64,000 bases of DNA from Streptomyces sp. A0642. Lineage in GTDB: Bacteria > Actinomycetota > Actinomycetes > Streptomycetales > Streptomycetaceae. The DNA is taken from assembly GCF_004795105.1 (NCBI RefSeq), contig NZ_SSBL01000015.1, positions 101,601 through 165,600 of the forward strand, written 5' to 3'. The notes under the pieces are model-generated. The model was not told the DNA's origin, ran no database searches, and saw only the letters and a program-made list of their open reading frames with translations. Of the stretch, positions 25,611 to 33,576 are shown one piece after another (position 1 is the stretch's first letter; every line of letters starts with the position of its first letter). The position numbers and the translations under genes were made by a program.

Positions 25611-26471
25611 TCACCGGTCGCCGCGCCGGCGGCCGCGGGTCCGCAGGGCGGTGACGCCGCAGAGGGCGAGTACGGCGACGGCGCCCGCGGCCGCCGCGGC
25701 GGAGGTCGCGGTCAGGGCGGTCTCCGAGGGGGCCGCCGCGGGGGCCTCCGCGGCGATGGCGGGCGCCTGGGCGGACGGGCCGTAGCCGCCGGCCCGGCCC
25801 TGGCGGGCGTAGCCGGAGCCGGGAAGCTTGTCCCCGTACGCGGCGCGGACCCGGCTGCGGTAGGCGGCCAGGGTGGTGCCGCCCGCGCCGACCGCGCGGA
25901 CGGCGTCCCCGTCCAGCGGCAGCACCCGGCCGCCCTTCTGGACGTACCAGGCGTCGATCTGGGGCTCCCGGAACACGGTGCCGCCGGGCAGTGCGCGGGC
26001 GCCGGCGGCCGCGTACCGGGCCTCGTCGTCGCCGGTGGCGATGTTCACCACCTGCCAGGCCCCGTCCCCGCCCGGCCCGGGCAGGGTCCAGAGGGATGCC
26101 TTCTGCCCGTCCGAGGACACCGCCGTGCTGGCCAGGTACTCCAGAGCGGCGACGGGCGCCCCCGGCTCTCCCGCGACGAAGTCCGCGGACAGGGTGCGTA
26201 CGGGCACGGCCGCGCCCTGGATCCGGGGCGCGGCCGCCGCCCTGGTGACGGCGCCCTCACGGGCGAAGAACCGGGACAGCGTGTCCAGGGTGGTGGCCTC
26301 GGTGGCCGCCTCGTGGGCGGCCGCCAGGGCCCCCGGGGTGGCCGAGGGACCGGTGGCGGCCGCTGCCTGCGGGGCGACCGTGAGCAGGGCGGCTCCGGCC
26401 AGTACGGCGCCGCCGGCGAGGGCGGCGGCCAGGGCCCGTGCGGGACGGGACGCGGAACGGGTGGAGGTCAT
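25611..26471 (-). CDS. Secreted, C-terminally membrane-anchored protein of unknown function
   Basis: 286 aa that I do not recognise. It has an N-terminal signal peptide (AAALAGGAVLAGAALLTVAPQAAAATG, about residues 13-40), a soluble region of ~190 residues (including ASLWTLPGPGGDGAWQVVNIATGDDEARYAAA) and a C-terminal hydrophobic helix (AAAAAGAVAVLALCGVTAL) followed by RTRGRRRGDR. That layout suggests an extracellular protein tethered to the membrane; no LPXTG sortase signal is visible. The start lies 4 nt after the stop of the secreted protease gene, so the two are probably made together, possibly as protease and cofactor or inhibitor (inference). Confidence 0.8.
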   Translation of the reverse strand: MTSTRSASRPARALAAALAGGAVLAGAALLTVAPQAAAATGPSATPGALAAAHEAATEATTLDTLSRFFAREGAVTRAAAAPRIQGAAVPVRTLSADFVAGEPGAPVAALEYLASTAVSSDGQKASLWTLPGPGGDGAWQVVNIATGDDEARYAAAGARALPGGTVFREPQIDAWYVQKGGRVLPLDGDAVRAVGAGGTTLAAYRSRVRAAYGDKLPGSGYARQGRAGGYGPSAQAPAIAAEAPAAAPSETALTATSAAAAAGAVAVLALCGVTALRTRGRRRGDR

Positions 26472-26475
26472 GCCG

Positions 26476-27093
26476 TCACGCCCCTATCCGGTAGAGCGAG
26501 TGGGTCCAGGAGAACTCGCCGTTGTTCACGTACCAGGCGTGCGAGGCCCAGTTGTAGCGGTTGCTGGAAGGCCATGGGTCGCCCCAGTAGACCCAGCTGT
26601 TCGCGTCGTCGTACCCGTACAGCACATGCATGTGGCCGCCGCCCGACGACCACTGGATGCGGGTCTCCACCGGCCGTCCGGCGGCGATCTCGGTCTGCAC
26701 GGTCGGGTAGCGCAGCCAGCCGGTGACGTACGAACCCGGGTTGACGCCGGCCCAGTCCAGACCGTCCTGGACGTTGCCCAGCGAGGCCTGCGAGTTGGGG
26801 CACTCGTAGCCCTGGGCCCGGCCGAAGGCGGCGTTGCAGAACTGGTTCTGGGTGGAGGTCCGGCCGAACCAGGTGGCGATGGTGTTGCCGGAGGCGGCCC
26901 AGCACCAGTTCGTCTTCTGCTGCGCCTGCATGGTGATGTTCAGCCGCTGGGCGGCGGCGAGGGCGCCCGTCGTCGCGGAGGCGGCGTGGTACGGGTCGGC
27001 GGCGGTGGCGGTCGCCGTGGGCGCGCCGAGCAGTACGGCGGCGAGTACCGCTGTCACCGGCATCCGCAGAAGCCGGATTCTTCGGTTGCGCAT
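26476..27093 (-). CDS. Secreted papain-like cysteine protease (C39/C70-like)
   Basis: 205 aa with a Sec signal peptide (RRIRLLRMPVTAVLAAVLLGAPTATATA) and a papain-like catalytic domain. The candidate nucleophile is Cys in QQKTNWCWAASGNTIATWFG (near residue 64), the His is in GGHMHVLYGYDD (near 153), and the WGDPWPSS segment probably supplies the third residue. Similar to AvrRpt2-type (C70) proteins in the NWCWAAS motif. AGG-rich ribosome-binding site (GGGAGG) 7 nt before ATG. It heads a two-gene unit with the membrane-anchored protein downstream and is divergent from the HTH regulator at 27,321. Substrate unknown. Confidence 0.85.
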   Translation of the reverse strand: MRNRRIRLLRMPVTAVLAAVLLGAPTATATAADPYHAASATTGALAAAQRLNITMQAQQKTNWCWAASGNTIATWFGRTSTQNQFCNAAFGRAQGYECPNSQASLGNVQDGLDWAGVNPGSYVTGWLRYPTVQTEIAAGRPVETRIQWSSGGGHMHVLYGYDDANSWVYWGDPWPSSNRYNWASHAWYVNNGEFSWTHSLYRIGA

Positions 27094-27201
27094 GGCGTTC
27101 CTCCCGGGGAGGGGGGTGGGGGATCCGAGGAGCGCGTCCGGACGCTGCCGAGGAGCATCAACCGTTGTCGGGAACGGGTCAACACGCTTCAATGCGGGGG
27201 A

Positions 27202-27309
27202 ACACCGCGGTGTGAACGCCGGTGGCGGGTGTGTGAACGCCCTCCCCCGGCCACCTGCGGCCCCCCACCCGCCGGCGCGGCCCGCCCGTCGTCCGCCGTG
27301 AACGTTCAC
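27202..27309. promoter_or_regulatory. Palindromes and GTGAAC repeats in the protease/HTH divergent region
   Basis: A perfect ACACCGCGGTGT palindrome (27202-27213) is followed by two direct TGTGAACGCC copies 21 bp apart (27211 and 27232). A perfect GTGAACGTTCAC palindrome (27298-27309) ends 11 bp before the HTH regulator start and abuts its ribosome-binding site. The shared GTGAAC half-site suggests an operator set, probably for the adjacent regulator. Confidence 0.6.
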
Positions 27310-27320
27310 CTGGAGGACCC

Positions 27321-28247
27321 ATGCAGCACACCGAGGCCGAACTGGCGCAGGTGCTGCACACCGGCCCGTTCCATCTGGCGCTGCGCACCGCGCTCTCGGT
27401 GCGCGGACTGCCGCTCCAGCGGGTGCAGCACCATCTGGCACACCGCGGCGTCAAGGTCGGTGTGACGAGTCTCAGTTACTGGCAGCAGGGCGCCCGCCGT
27501 CCGCAGCGGCCGGAGTCCCTCCGGGCCGTGAAGGCGCTGGAGGAGGTGCTGGAGCTGCCGGCGAACGCGCTGCTCGGGCTGCTCGGCGCCGGGGAGTCCC
27601 GCGCGGACACGGACCGCCCGCCGGCCCGCTCGTACCGCTCCCTGGTGGAGGCGTCCGGCACGGTGGAGCGGCTGCTCGCGGCGATGGAGTCACCCGCGGA
27701 CGGCGGGCTGCACACGGTGGGGCACCAGGAGCGGGTACGGATCGGGGCCGGCCGTCAGATGCGCTACCGGAGCTCGCAGCACGTTGTGCGCTCCCACCGG
27801 GACGGCGTGGACCGCTATCTCGCCGTGTACCGCGGCGACCCGGGCTGCGATCCGGCACGGGTCGGGGTGAGCGCCCGGGAGAACTGCCGGACGGGCCGGG
27901 TCCGCTGGGACGCGGAGACGGGGGTGCTGGTCGCGGAGCTGCTCTTCGACACCCGGCTGCGGGCGGGCGAGACGTACCTCTTCGGCTACGGCTTCGAGGA
28001 CGGTACGGGAGGGCCGTGCGACGAGTACGTCCGCGGCTTCACCTTCGGCGGCGGGCAGTACGTGCTGCAGGTCCGGTTCGACGAGGAGGCGCTGCCGGTA
28101 CGGTGCCGGCGGTTCGCGCAGGTCTCGGCGGGGGCGCCGCGCGGGGCGCGGACCGATCTCACGCTCACCGGCCGGCACCGGACGGTTCATCTCGTCGAAC
28201 AGGGGGTGCGTCCCGGCCTGGTCGGCATCGACTGGGACTGGGAGTGA
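27321..28247 (+). CDS. XRE-like helix-turn-helix regulator
   Basis: 308 aa. The N-terminal ~85 residues read as a Cro/CI-type HTH (FHLALRTALSVRGLPLQRVQHHLAHRGVKVGVTSLSYWQQGARRPQRPESLRAVKALEEVLELP). The C-terminal ~200 residues are a beta-rich domain of unknown ligand (VLVAELLFDTRLRAGETYLFGYGFEDGTGGPCDEYVRGFTFGGGQYVLQVRFDEEALP). No membrane segment. ATG with GGAGG 9 nt upstream. It is divergent from the secreted protease gene and preceded by GTGAAC palindromes, so autoregulation and control of the protease unit are plausible. Confidence 0.85.
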   Translation: MQHTEAELAQVLHTGPFHLALRTALSVRGLPLQRVQHHLAHRGVKVGVTSLSYWQQGARRPQRPESLRAVKALEEVLELPANALLGLLGAGESRADTDRPPARSYRSLVEASGTVERLLAAMESPADGGLHTVGHQERVRIGAGRQMRYRSSQHVVRSHRDGVDRYLAVYRGDPGCDPARVGVSARENCRTGRVRWDAETGVLVAELLFDTRLRAGETYLFGYGFEDGTGGPCDEYVRGFTFGGGQYVLQVRFDEEALPVRCRRFAQVSAGAPRGARTDLTLTGRHRTVHLVEQGVRPGLVGIDWDWE

Positions 28248-28290
28248 GCCGTCATGCCGGACGCGCCCGCCGGAGCGGGGGGACCGTGGG

Positions 28291-28719
28291 TCAGGCGTCG
28301 GGGCCCGCGATCAGCCTGCCGCCTTCGACCCTGACCGGGACGGAGGGCAGCGGGACGGTCGCGGGACCGTGCACGGCCTTGCCGGTCGTGGTGTCGAAGA
28401 GGCTGCCGTGGCAGGGGCAGTGGCCCTCGTTCTTCTCGACCTTGTCGAGCAGGCAGCCGGCGTGGGTGCACTGGGCGCTGAACGCCTTGTACTGCCCCTT
28501 GGCCGGGCAGCTGACGATGACGCGCTGCTCGCGGTAGAGCTTGGACTCACCGACCGGGATCTCGTCGGGGGCGCCGAGCTCGACGGGCGCGGTGGGGGTC
28601 GGCGTCTGGGCGTGCCCGAGCTTCGAGTCGGTCGAGCAGGCCGCCACTCCCAGCCCGGCGACGCCCGCGAGAGCGGCGCCCTTCAGCACGGTGCGGCGGG
28701 CGGTGGGCTGGCCGGACAT
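28291..28719 (-). CDS. Rieske [2Fe-2S] lipoprotein
   Basis: 142-aa exported iron-sulphur protein. The N-terminus carries a twin-arginine signal (ARRTVLKGAALAGVAGLGVAACS) ending in a lipobox (VAAC), so it is probably Tat-exported and lipid-anchored. The Rieske cluster ligands are intact: CTHAGC near residue 84 and CPCHGS near 100, with the GKAVHGPATVPLPSVPV segment following. It is too small for a bc1-complex Rieske subunit and stands alone, so it is an auxiliary electron-transfer protein; the partner is unknown. Convergent with the HTH regulator gene. Confidence 0.93.
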   Translation of the reverse strand: MSGQPTARRTVLKGAALAGVAGLGVAACSTDSKLGHAQTPTPTAPVELGAPDEIPVGESKLYREQRVIVSCPAKGQYKAFSAQCTHAGCLLDKVEKNEGHCPCHGSLFDTTTGKAVHGPATVPLPSVPVRVEGGRLIAGPDA

Positions 28720-28902
28720 GCGGTCTCCAGGGGTCAGAGGGGAAGGGGCGTCAGGGCTGGCCGGGGCGCCGGGGCGGCAGAGGACAGCGGTGACGTAACC
28801 GACGATACCGGCGGAGTCGGACGCCTCCGCGCGCGGGCCGGTGGCACGCGGTCGTGCCTGGTCAGCCCTGGTCGGGACGGGACGGCCACGACCGGACGCG
28901 AC

Positions 28903-28935
28903 GAGGCGGCGGCCCCCGGAGGGGACCGCCGCCTC
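28903..28935 (-). terminator. Terminator hairpin downstream of uvrA
   Basis: GAGGCGGCGG (28903-28912) pairs with CCGCCGCCTC (28926-28935), with additional inner G/C pairing, 20 bp after the uvrA stop. Confidence 0.8.
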
Positions 28936-28954
28936 GCGCCGCGTGCTCCTGGCG

Positions 28955-31900
28955 TCAGGCCTTGCGGGCGCGGGCCGCCTTCTTGGCCGCGGGCTTCTTC
29001 GCCGCGGCCGTCCCGGCGGCCTTCGCCGTGGTGGTCTTCGCCGTCGCCGCCTTCCGGGCGGGGGCGGACTTGGCGGCGACCGCCTTCTTCGCCGCCGTCT
29101 TCCGCGCCGGCTTGCGGGCCGCGGGCACGGCGGCCTCGCTCACCCGGTCCGCGTCCAGGATGCCCTGGAGGAACTTCCCGGTGTGGCTGGCGGGGACGCC
29201 GGCCACGTACTCCGGCGTGCCCTCGGCGATGACCAGACCGCCGCCGTTGCCCCCTTCGGGGCCCATGTCGATGACCCAGTCGGCGGTCTTGATGACATCG
29301 AGGTTGTGCTCGATGACGATCACCGAGTTGCCCTTGTCGACCAGGCCGGAGAGCACCTTGATGAGCTTGGAGATGTCCTCGAAGTGCAGACCGGTGGTCG
29401 GCTCGTCCAGGACGTAGACCGTGCGCCCGGTGGAGCGCTTCTGGAGCTCGCTGGCCAGCTTCACGCGCTGGGCCTCACCGCCGGAGAGCGTCGGCGCGGA
29501 CTGGCCGAGCCTGACGTATCCCAGACCGACCTCGTTGAGCGTCCGCAGGTGACGCGCGATGGTCGGGACGGCCTCGAAGAACTCCAGGCCCTCCTCGATC
29601 GGCATGTCCAGCACCTCGGCGATGGACTTGCCCTTGTAGTGGACCTCCAGGGTCTCCCGGTTGTAGCGCGCTCCGTGGCAGACCTCGCACGGGACGTACA
29701 CGTCCGGCAGGAAGTTCATCTCGATCTTGATCGTGCCGTCGCCGGAGCAGTTCTCGCAGCGGCCGCCCTTGACGTTGAAGGAGAACCGGCCCGGCAGATA
29801 GCCGCGGACCTTGGCCTCCATCGTCTCCGCGAACAGCCGGCGGACGTGGTCGAAGACACCGGTGTACGTGGCCGGGTTGGACCGGGGGGTACGACCGATG
29901 GGCGACTGGTCGACGTGCACCACCTTGTCGACGAGGTCGTCCCCGTCGACCCGGGTGTGCCGGCCGGGCACCGACTTGGCGCCGTTCAGCTCACGCGCCA
30001 GGTGGGTGTAGAGGATGTCGTTGACCAGCGTCGACTTCCCCGAGCCGGAGACACCGGTCACGGCGGTCAGGACGCCGAGGGGGAAGGAGACGTCGATGTC
30101 CTGGAGGTTGTTCTCGCGGGCGCCGTGGACCGTGAGCAGACGCGCCGGGTCGACGGGACGCCGGACCTCCGGCATCTCGATCGACCTCTTGCCGGTCAGG
30201 TACTGACCGGTGATCGACTTGTCGTTGGCCAGCAGCTCCTTGAGCGACCCCGAGTGGACCACCTTGCCGCCGTGCTCGCCGGCACCGGGGCCGATGTCGA
30301 CGACCCAGTCGGCCACCTTGATGGTGTCCTCGTCGTGCTCGACGACGATGAGCGTGTTGCCCATGTCGCGGAGCCGGACCAGGGTCTCGATCAGCCGGTG
30401 GTTGTCGCGCTGGTGGAGCCCGATGGACGGCTCGTCCAGCACGTACAGCACGCCGACCAGGCCGGAGCCGATCTGGGTGGCGAGCCGGATGCGCTGGGCC
30501 TCTCCGCCGGACAGGGTGCCCGCCGCGCGGTTCAGGGACAGGTAGTCGAGGCCCACGTCGACCAGGAACTTCAGCCGCTCGTTGACCTCCTTGAGGACCC
30601 GCTCGGCGATCTTCTTGTCGCGGGCGTTCAGCTTCAGGCGGCCGAGGAACTCGGCGCACTCGCTGATCGACATCGCGGCGACCTGGGCGATGGACTTCTC
30701 CATCACCGTGACCGCGAGGACGATCGGCTTGAGCCGGGTGCCCTCACAGGTCGGACAGGGCACCTCGCGCATGTAGCCCTCGAAGCGCTCCCTGCTGGAG
30801 TCGCTCTCCGCCTCCGAGTGCCGGCGCTTGACGAACTGCACCGCGCCCTCGAAGGAGGGCGTGGTGTAGGCGCGCTCGCGCCCGTACCGGTTGCGGTAGC
30901 GGACCTCGGTCTGGATCTTGTGGCCGAAGAGCAGGGCCTTCTTGGCGCGCTGCGGCAGCCCGGCCCAGGGGATGTCGGTACGGAACCCGAGGGCTTCGGC
31001 CAGGGCGTTGATCTGGCGGCCGAAGTACTCCTTGGTGTGGCCGTGCGACCAGGGGTGGATCGCGCCCTCGTCGAGGGACTTGTCCTCGTCCGGGACGATC
31101 AGCTCCGGGTCGACCTCCATCCGCGTGCCGATACCCGTGCAGTCGGGGCAGGCGCCGAAGGGGGAGTTGAAGGAGAAGGAGCGCGGCTCCAGCTCCTCGA
31201 AGGAGAGGTCGTCGTAGGGGCAGTAGAGGTGCTCGGAGTACATCCGCTCACGCTCGGGGTCGTCCTCGGGGAGGTCGACGAAGTCGAGCACGACCATGCC
31301 GCCGGAGAGGCCGAGCGCGGTCTCGACCGAGTCGGTCAGCCGGCGCTTGGCGCTGTCCTTGACCGTGAGGCGGTCGATGACCACCTCGATAGTGTGCTTC
31401 TCCTGCTTCTTGAGCGTGGGCGGCTCGGAGAGCTGGATGGTCGCGCCGTCGACCCTGGCCCTGCTGTATCCCTTGGTCTGCAGGTCGGCGAAGAGGTCGA
31501 CGAACTCGCCCTTGCGCTCGCGCACCAGCGGTGAGAGCACCTGGAAGCGGCTGCCCTCGGGCAGGCCGAGGACCTTGTCCACGATGGCCTGCGGCGACTG
31601 GCGCGAGATCGGGCGGTGGCACTCGGGGCAGTGCGGCTTGCCGATCCTCGCGAAGAGCAGCCGGAGGTAGTCGTAGACCTCCGTGATGGTGCCGACCGTC
31701 GAGCGCGGGTTGCGCGAGGTCGACTTCTGGTCGATGGAGACGGCGGGCGACAGGCCCTCGATGAAGTCGACGTCCGGCTTGTCCATCTGGCCGAGGAACT
31801 GCCGGGCGTACGAGGAGAGGGACTCCACGTAGCGCCGCTGGCCCTCGGCGAAGATCGTGTCGAACGCGAGCGACGACTTGCCCGACCCGGAGAGCCCGGT

Positions 31901-31990
31901 GAAGACGATGAGGGAGTCGCGGGGGAGGTCGAGCGAGACGTTCTTGAGGTTGTGCTCGCGAGCGCCACGGACGATGAGACGGTCGGTCAC
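28955..31990 (-). CDS. uvrA: UvrABC system protein A (excinuclease ATPase)
   Basis: 1011-aa DNA-damage sensor ATPase. Two ABC modules are complete: Walker A GLSGSGKSSLAFD near residue 33 and GVSGSGKSTLVND near 645, signature LSGGEAQRIRLATQ near 490 and LSGGEAQRVKLASE near 835. Zinc-binding cysteines occur in CPECHRPISRQSP, CPTCEGTRLKP and CENCSGDGTIKIEMNFLPDVYVPCEVC. The last ~55 residues form a Lys/Ala/Thr-rich, histone H1-like tail beyond the usual UvrA end (KPARKTAAKKAVAAKSAPARK and on). GTG 31990 gives VTDRLIVRGAREHNLKNV. Single gene; uvrB and uvrC lie elsewhere in this window. Confidence 0.97.
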   Translation of the reverse strand: MTDRLIVRGAREHNLKNVSLDLPRDSLIVFTGLSGSGKSSLAFDTIFAEGQRRYVESLSSYARQFLGQMDKPDVDFIEGLSPAVSIDQKSTSRNPRSTVGTITEVYDYLRLLFARIGKPHCPECHRPISRQSPQAIVDKVLGLPEGSRFQVLSPLVRERKGEFVDLFADLQTKGYSRARVDGATIQLSEPPTLKKQEKHTIEVVIDRLTVKDSAKRRLTDSVETALGLSGGMVVLDFVDLPEDDPERERMYSEHLYCPYDDLSFEELEPRSFSFNSPFGACPDCTGIGTRMEVDPELIVPDEDKSLDEGAIHPWSHGHTKEYFGRQINALAEALGFRTDIPWAGLPQRAKKALLFGHKIQTEVRYRNRYGRERAYTTPSFEGAVQFVKRRHSEAESDSSRERFEGYMREVPCPTCEGTRLKPIVLAVTVMEKSIAQVAAMSISECAEFLGRLKLNARDKKIAERVLKEVNERLKFLVDVGLDYLSLNRAAGTLSGGEAQRIRLATQIGSGLVGVLYVLDEPSIGLHQRDNHRLIETLVRLRDMGNTLIVVEHDEDTIKVADWVVDIGPGAGEHGGKVVHSGSLKELLANDKSITGQYLTGKRSIEMPEVRRPVDPARLLTVHGARENNLQDIDVSFPLGVLTAVTGVSGSGKSTLVNDILYTHLARELNGAKSVPGRHTRVDGDDLVDKVVHVDQSPIGRTPRSNPATYTGVFDHVRRLFAETMEAKVRGYLPGRFSFNVKGGRCENCSGDGTIKIEMNFLPDVYVPCEVCHGARYNRETLEVHYKGKSIAEVLDMPIEEGLEFFEAVPTIARHLRTLNEVGLGYVRLGQSAPTLSGGEAQRVKLASELQKRSTGRTVYVLDEPTTGLHFEDISKLIKVLSGLVDKGNSVIVIEHNLDVIKTADWVIDMGPEGGNGGGLVIAEGTPEYVAGVPASHTGKFLQGILDADRVSEAAVPAARKPARKTAAKKAVAAKSAPARKAATAKTTTAKAAGTAAAKKPAAKKAARARKA

Positions 31991-32129
31991 GCCGGTCCGC
32001 ACCTTTCTAGAGGGAAGCGGGGGAACTGAGCCCCTGCCCCAGGGTATGGGGGGTGCCACAGCGGTGTACGAAGCTTTCGACTCCGAGCGTATAGCACGCG
32101 CATTCGATTTACGGACGGCTGAGAACTCC

Positions 32130-32158
32130 TTCACCCGAATGAGTGGCGGGGCTAGGCT
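32130..32158 (+). promoter_or_regulatory. Promoter for the mycothiol-dependent enzyme gene, leaderless type
   Basis: -35 TTCACC (32130-32135), 17-bp spacer, -10 TAGGCT (32153-32158), then 7 nt to the ATG at 32166 with no ribosome-binding site. Transcription would start at or next to the A of ATG. Confidence 0.6.
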
Positions 32159-32165
32159 CGGCCCC

Positions 32166-32855
32166 ATGACTGATCATGCGTACGACCTGGCAGCACTCCG
32201 GGAAGCGACCGACCGGCTGCTCAGCGCCACGGAGAAACTGGACGACGCGGCACTCGCCGAACCGTCGCGGCTCCCGGGCTGGAGCCGGGGTCATGTCGTC
32301 GCGCACCTCTCACGTAACGCCGACGCGCTGGCAAATGTTCTCCGAGGCCGGCCGATGTACGCAGACAGCGAAACCCGGGACCGCGACATCGAGCGCGACG
32401 CGCCCCGGCCGCAGGCCGAGCAGCTGGCCGACCTGGCCGCGAGCGCGGACCGCTTCCTCGCGGCCGCCGCCGTGCCGGCGGACTGGTCCCGCACGGTGGA
32501 ACTGCGCAACGGCGTGACGGACGCGGCGTCCCGGGTCCCCTTCCGCCGCCGCGGCGAGGTCGAGCTGCACCACGTCGACCTGGGGGTCGGCTACGAGCTG
32601 GAGGACCTGCCGGACGAGTTCACCGCGCGGGAGATCGACTTCCTGGCCGAGCGCTTCACCGGACATCCCGCGGTCGTCCCGTCGGGTCTGGCCGACCACA
32701 CGGGCCGCACCTGGACGACCGGCGGCGGCGCGGAGGGCGGGTCCGTCGTGGTCCGCGGCACGGCGTCCGATCTGCTCGGATGGCTGAGCGGGCGGCGTGA
32801 CGGGTCCGCCCTGGCCGTCGAAGGCGGAGCCCTTCCCGCGCTGCCCCCGCTATAG
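32166..32855 (+). CDS. Maleylpyruvate isomerase-family mycothiol-dependent enzyme
   Basis: 229-aa DinB-fold protein of the mycothiol-dependent maleylpyruvate isomerase group. Hallmarks are LPGWSRGHVVAHLSRNADALANVL (near residue 38, supplying metal-binding His) and GEVELHHVDLGVGYELEDLPDEF (near 130, supplying further ligands). The C-terminal ~75 residues form the SCP2-like MDMPI C-terminal domain ending in ASDLLGWLSGRRDGSALAVEGG. The actual substrate is unknown; such proteins are numerous in actinobacteria. It is followed after 9 bp by a metallo-beta-lactamase-fold hydrolase and is probably co-expressed with it. Confidence 0.9.
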   Translation: MTDHAYDLAALREATDRLLSATEKLDDAALAEPSRLPGWSRGHVVAHLSRNADALANVLRGRPMYADSETRDRDIERDAPRPQAEQLADLAASADRFLAAAAVPADWSRTVELRNGVTDAASRVPFRRRGEVELHHVDLGVGYELEDLPDEFTAREIDFLAERFTGHPAVVPSGLADHTGRTWTTGGGAEGGSVVVRGTASDLLGWLSGRRDGSALAVEGGALPALPPL

Positions 32856-32864
32856 GCTGAGGAC

Positions 32865-33521
32865 ATGACGTACAGCGGAGCGGTCAAGGTCGGCGGGCGG
32901 GCTGACGTACACGAGCTCACCGATCTGATGATCTCCAAGGTCGCCGTCGGCGCGATGAACAACAACGCGTACCTGCTGCGCTGCCGGGCCACCGGGGAGC
33001 AGCTCCTGATCGACGCGGCCGCCGAGGCCGGCACCCTGCTGCGGCTGATCGGTGACGACTCGATCGCCTCGGTCGTCACCACCCACCGGCACGGCGACCA
33101 CTGGCAGGCACTCGGCGAGGTGGTGGCGGCCACCGGGGCGCGCACGTACGCCGGACACTTCGACGCCGAGGGGATCCCGGTCGCCACCGACGTGCTCGTC
33201 GAGGACGGCGACACGATCCGGGTGGGGCGGGTCGCGCTCACCGCGCGCCATCTGACCGGCCACACCCCGGGGTCCATCGCGCTCGTCTACGACGACCCGC
33301 ACGGCGCTCCGCACCTGTTCACCGGGGACTGCCTCTTCCCGGGCGGGGTCGGCAACACCTTCGGGGACCCCGAGGCGTTCGTGAGCCTGCTGCACGACGT
33401 GGAGACCAAGCTCTTCGGCGCGCTGCCCGACGAGACCTGGGTCTATCCGGGCCACGGGCACGACACCACACTCGGTGACGAGCGACCGCGGCTGCCCGAA
33501 TGGCGCGCACGGGGCTGGTGA
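32865..33521 (+). CDS. MBL-fold metallo-hydrolase (glyoxalase II-like)
   Basis: 218 aa. The zinc-binding motif THRHGDHW (near residue 74), His in GHTPGSIALVY (near 130), Asp in LFTGDCLFPGGVGNTFG (near 148) and His in YPGHGHDTTLGDERP (near 197) give the full ligand set of a glyoxalase II-like hydrolase. Pairing with a mycothiol-dependent enzyme suggests hydrolysis of a mycothiol thioester (inference). TAGGCT overlaps the previous stop codon and lies 6 nt before ATG, so an internal leaderless promoter is possible in addition to read-through. Confidence 0.92.
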   Translation: MTYSGAVKVGGRADVHELTDLMISKVAVGAMNNNAYLLRCRATGEQLLIDAAAEAGTLLRLIGDDSIASVVTTHRHGDHWQALGEVVAATGARTYAGHFDAEGIPVATDVLVEDGDTIRVGRVALTARHLTGHTPGSIALVYDDPHGAPHLFTGDCLFPGGVGNTFGDPEAFVSLLHDVETKLFGALPDETWVYPGHGHDTTLGDERPRLPEWRARGW

Positions 33522-33528
33522 CACGGCG

Positions 33529-33569
33529 GGGCGGTGCCGGGTGCGCGGACCGCGCACCCGGCACCGCCC
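33529..33569. terminator. Bidirectional terminator between convergent genes
   Basis: Near-perfect 19-20-bp arms (33529-33548 and 33550-33569) with essentially no loop, midway between the MBL hydrolase and terC stops. Confidence 0.88.
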
Positions 33570-33576
33570 GTCTCGG

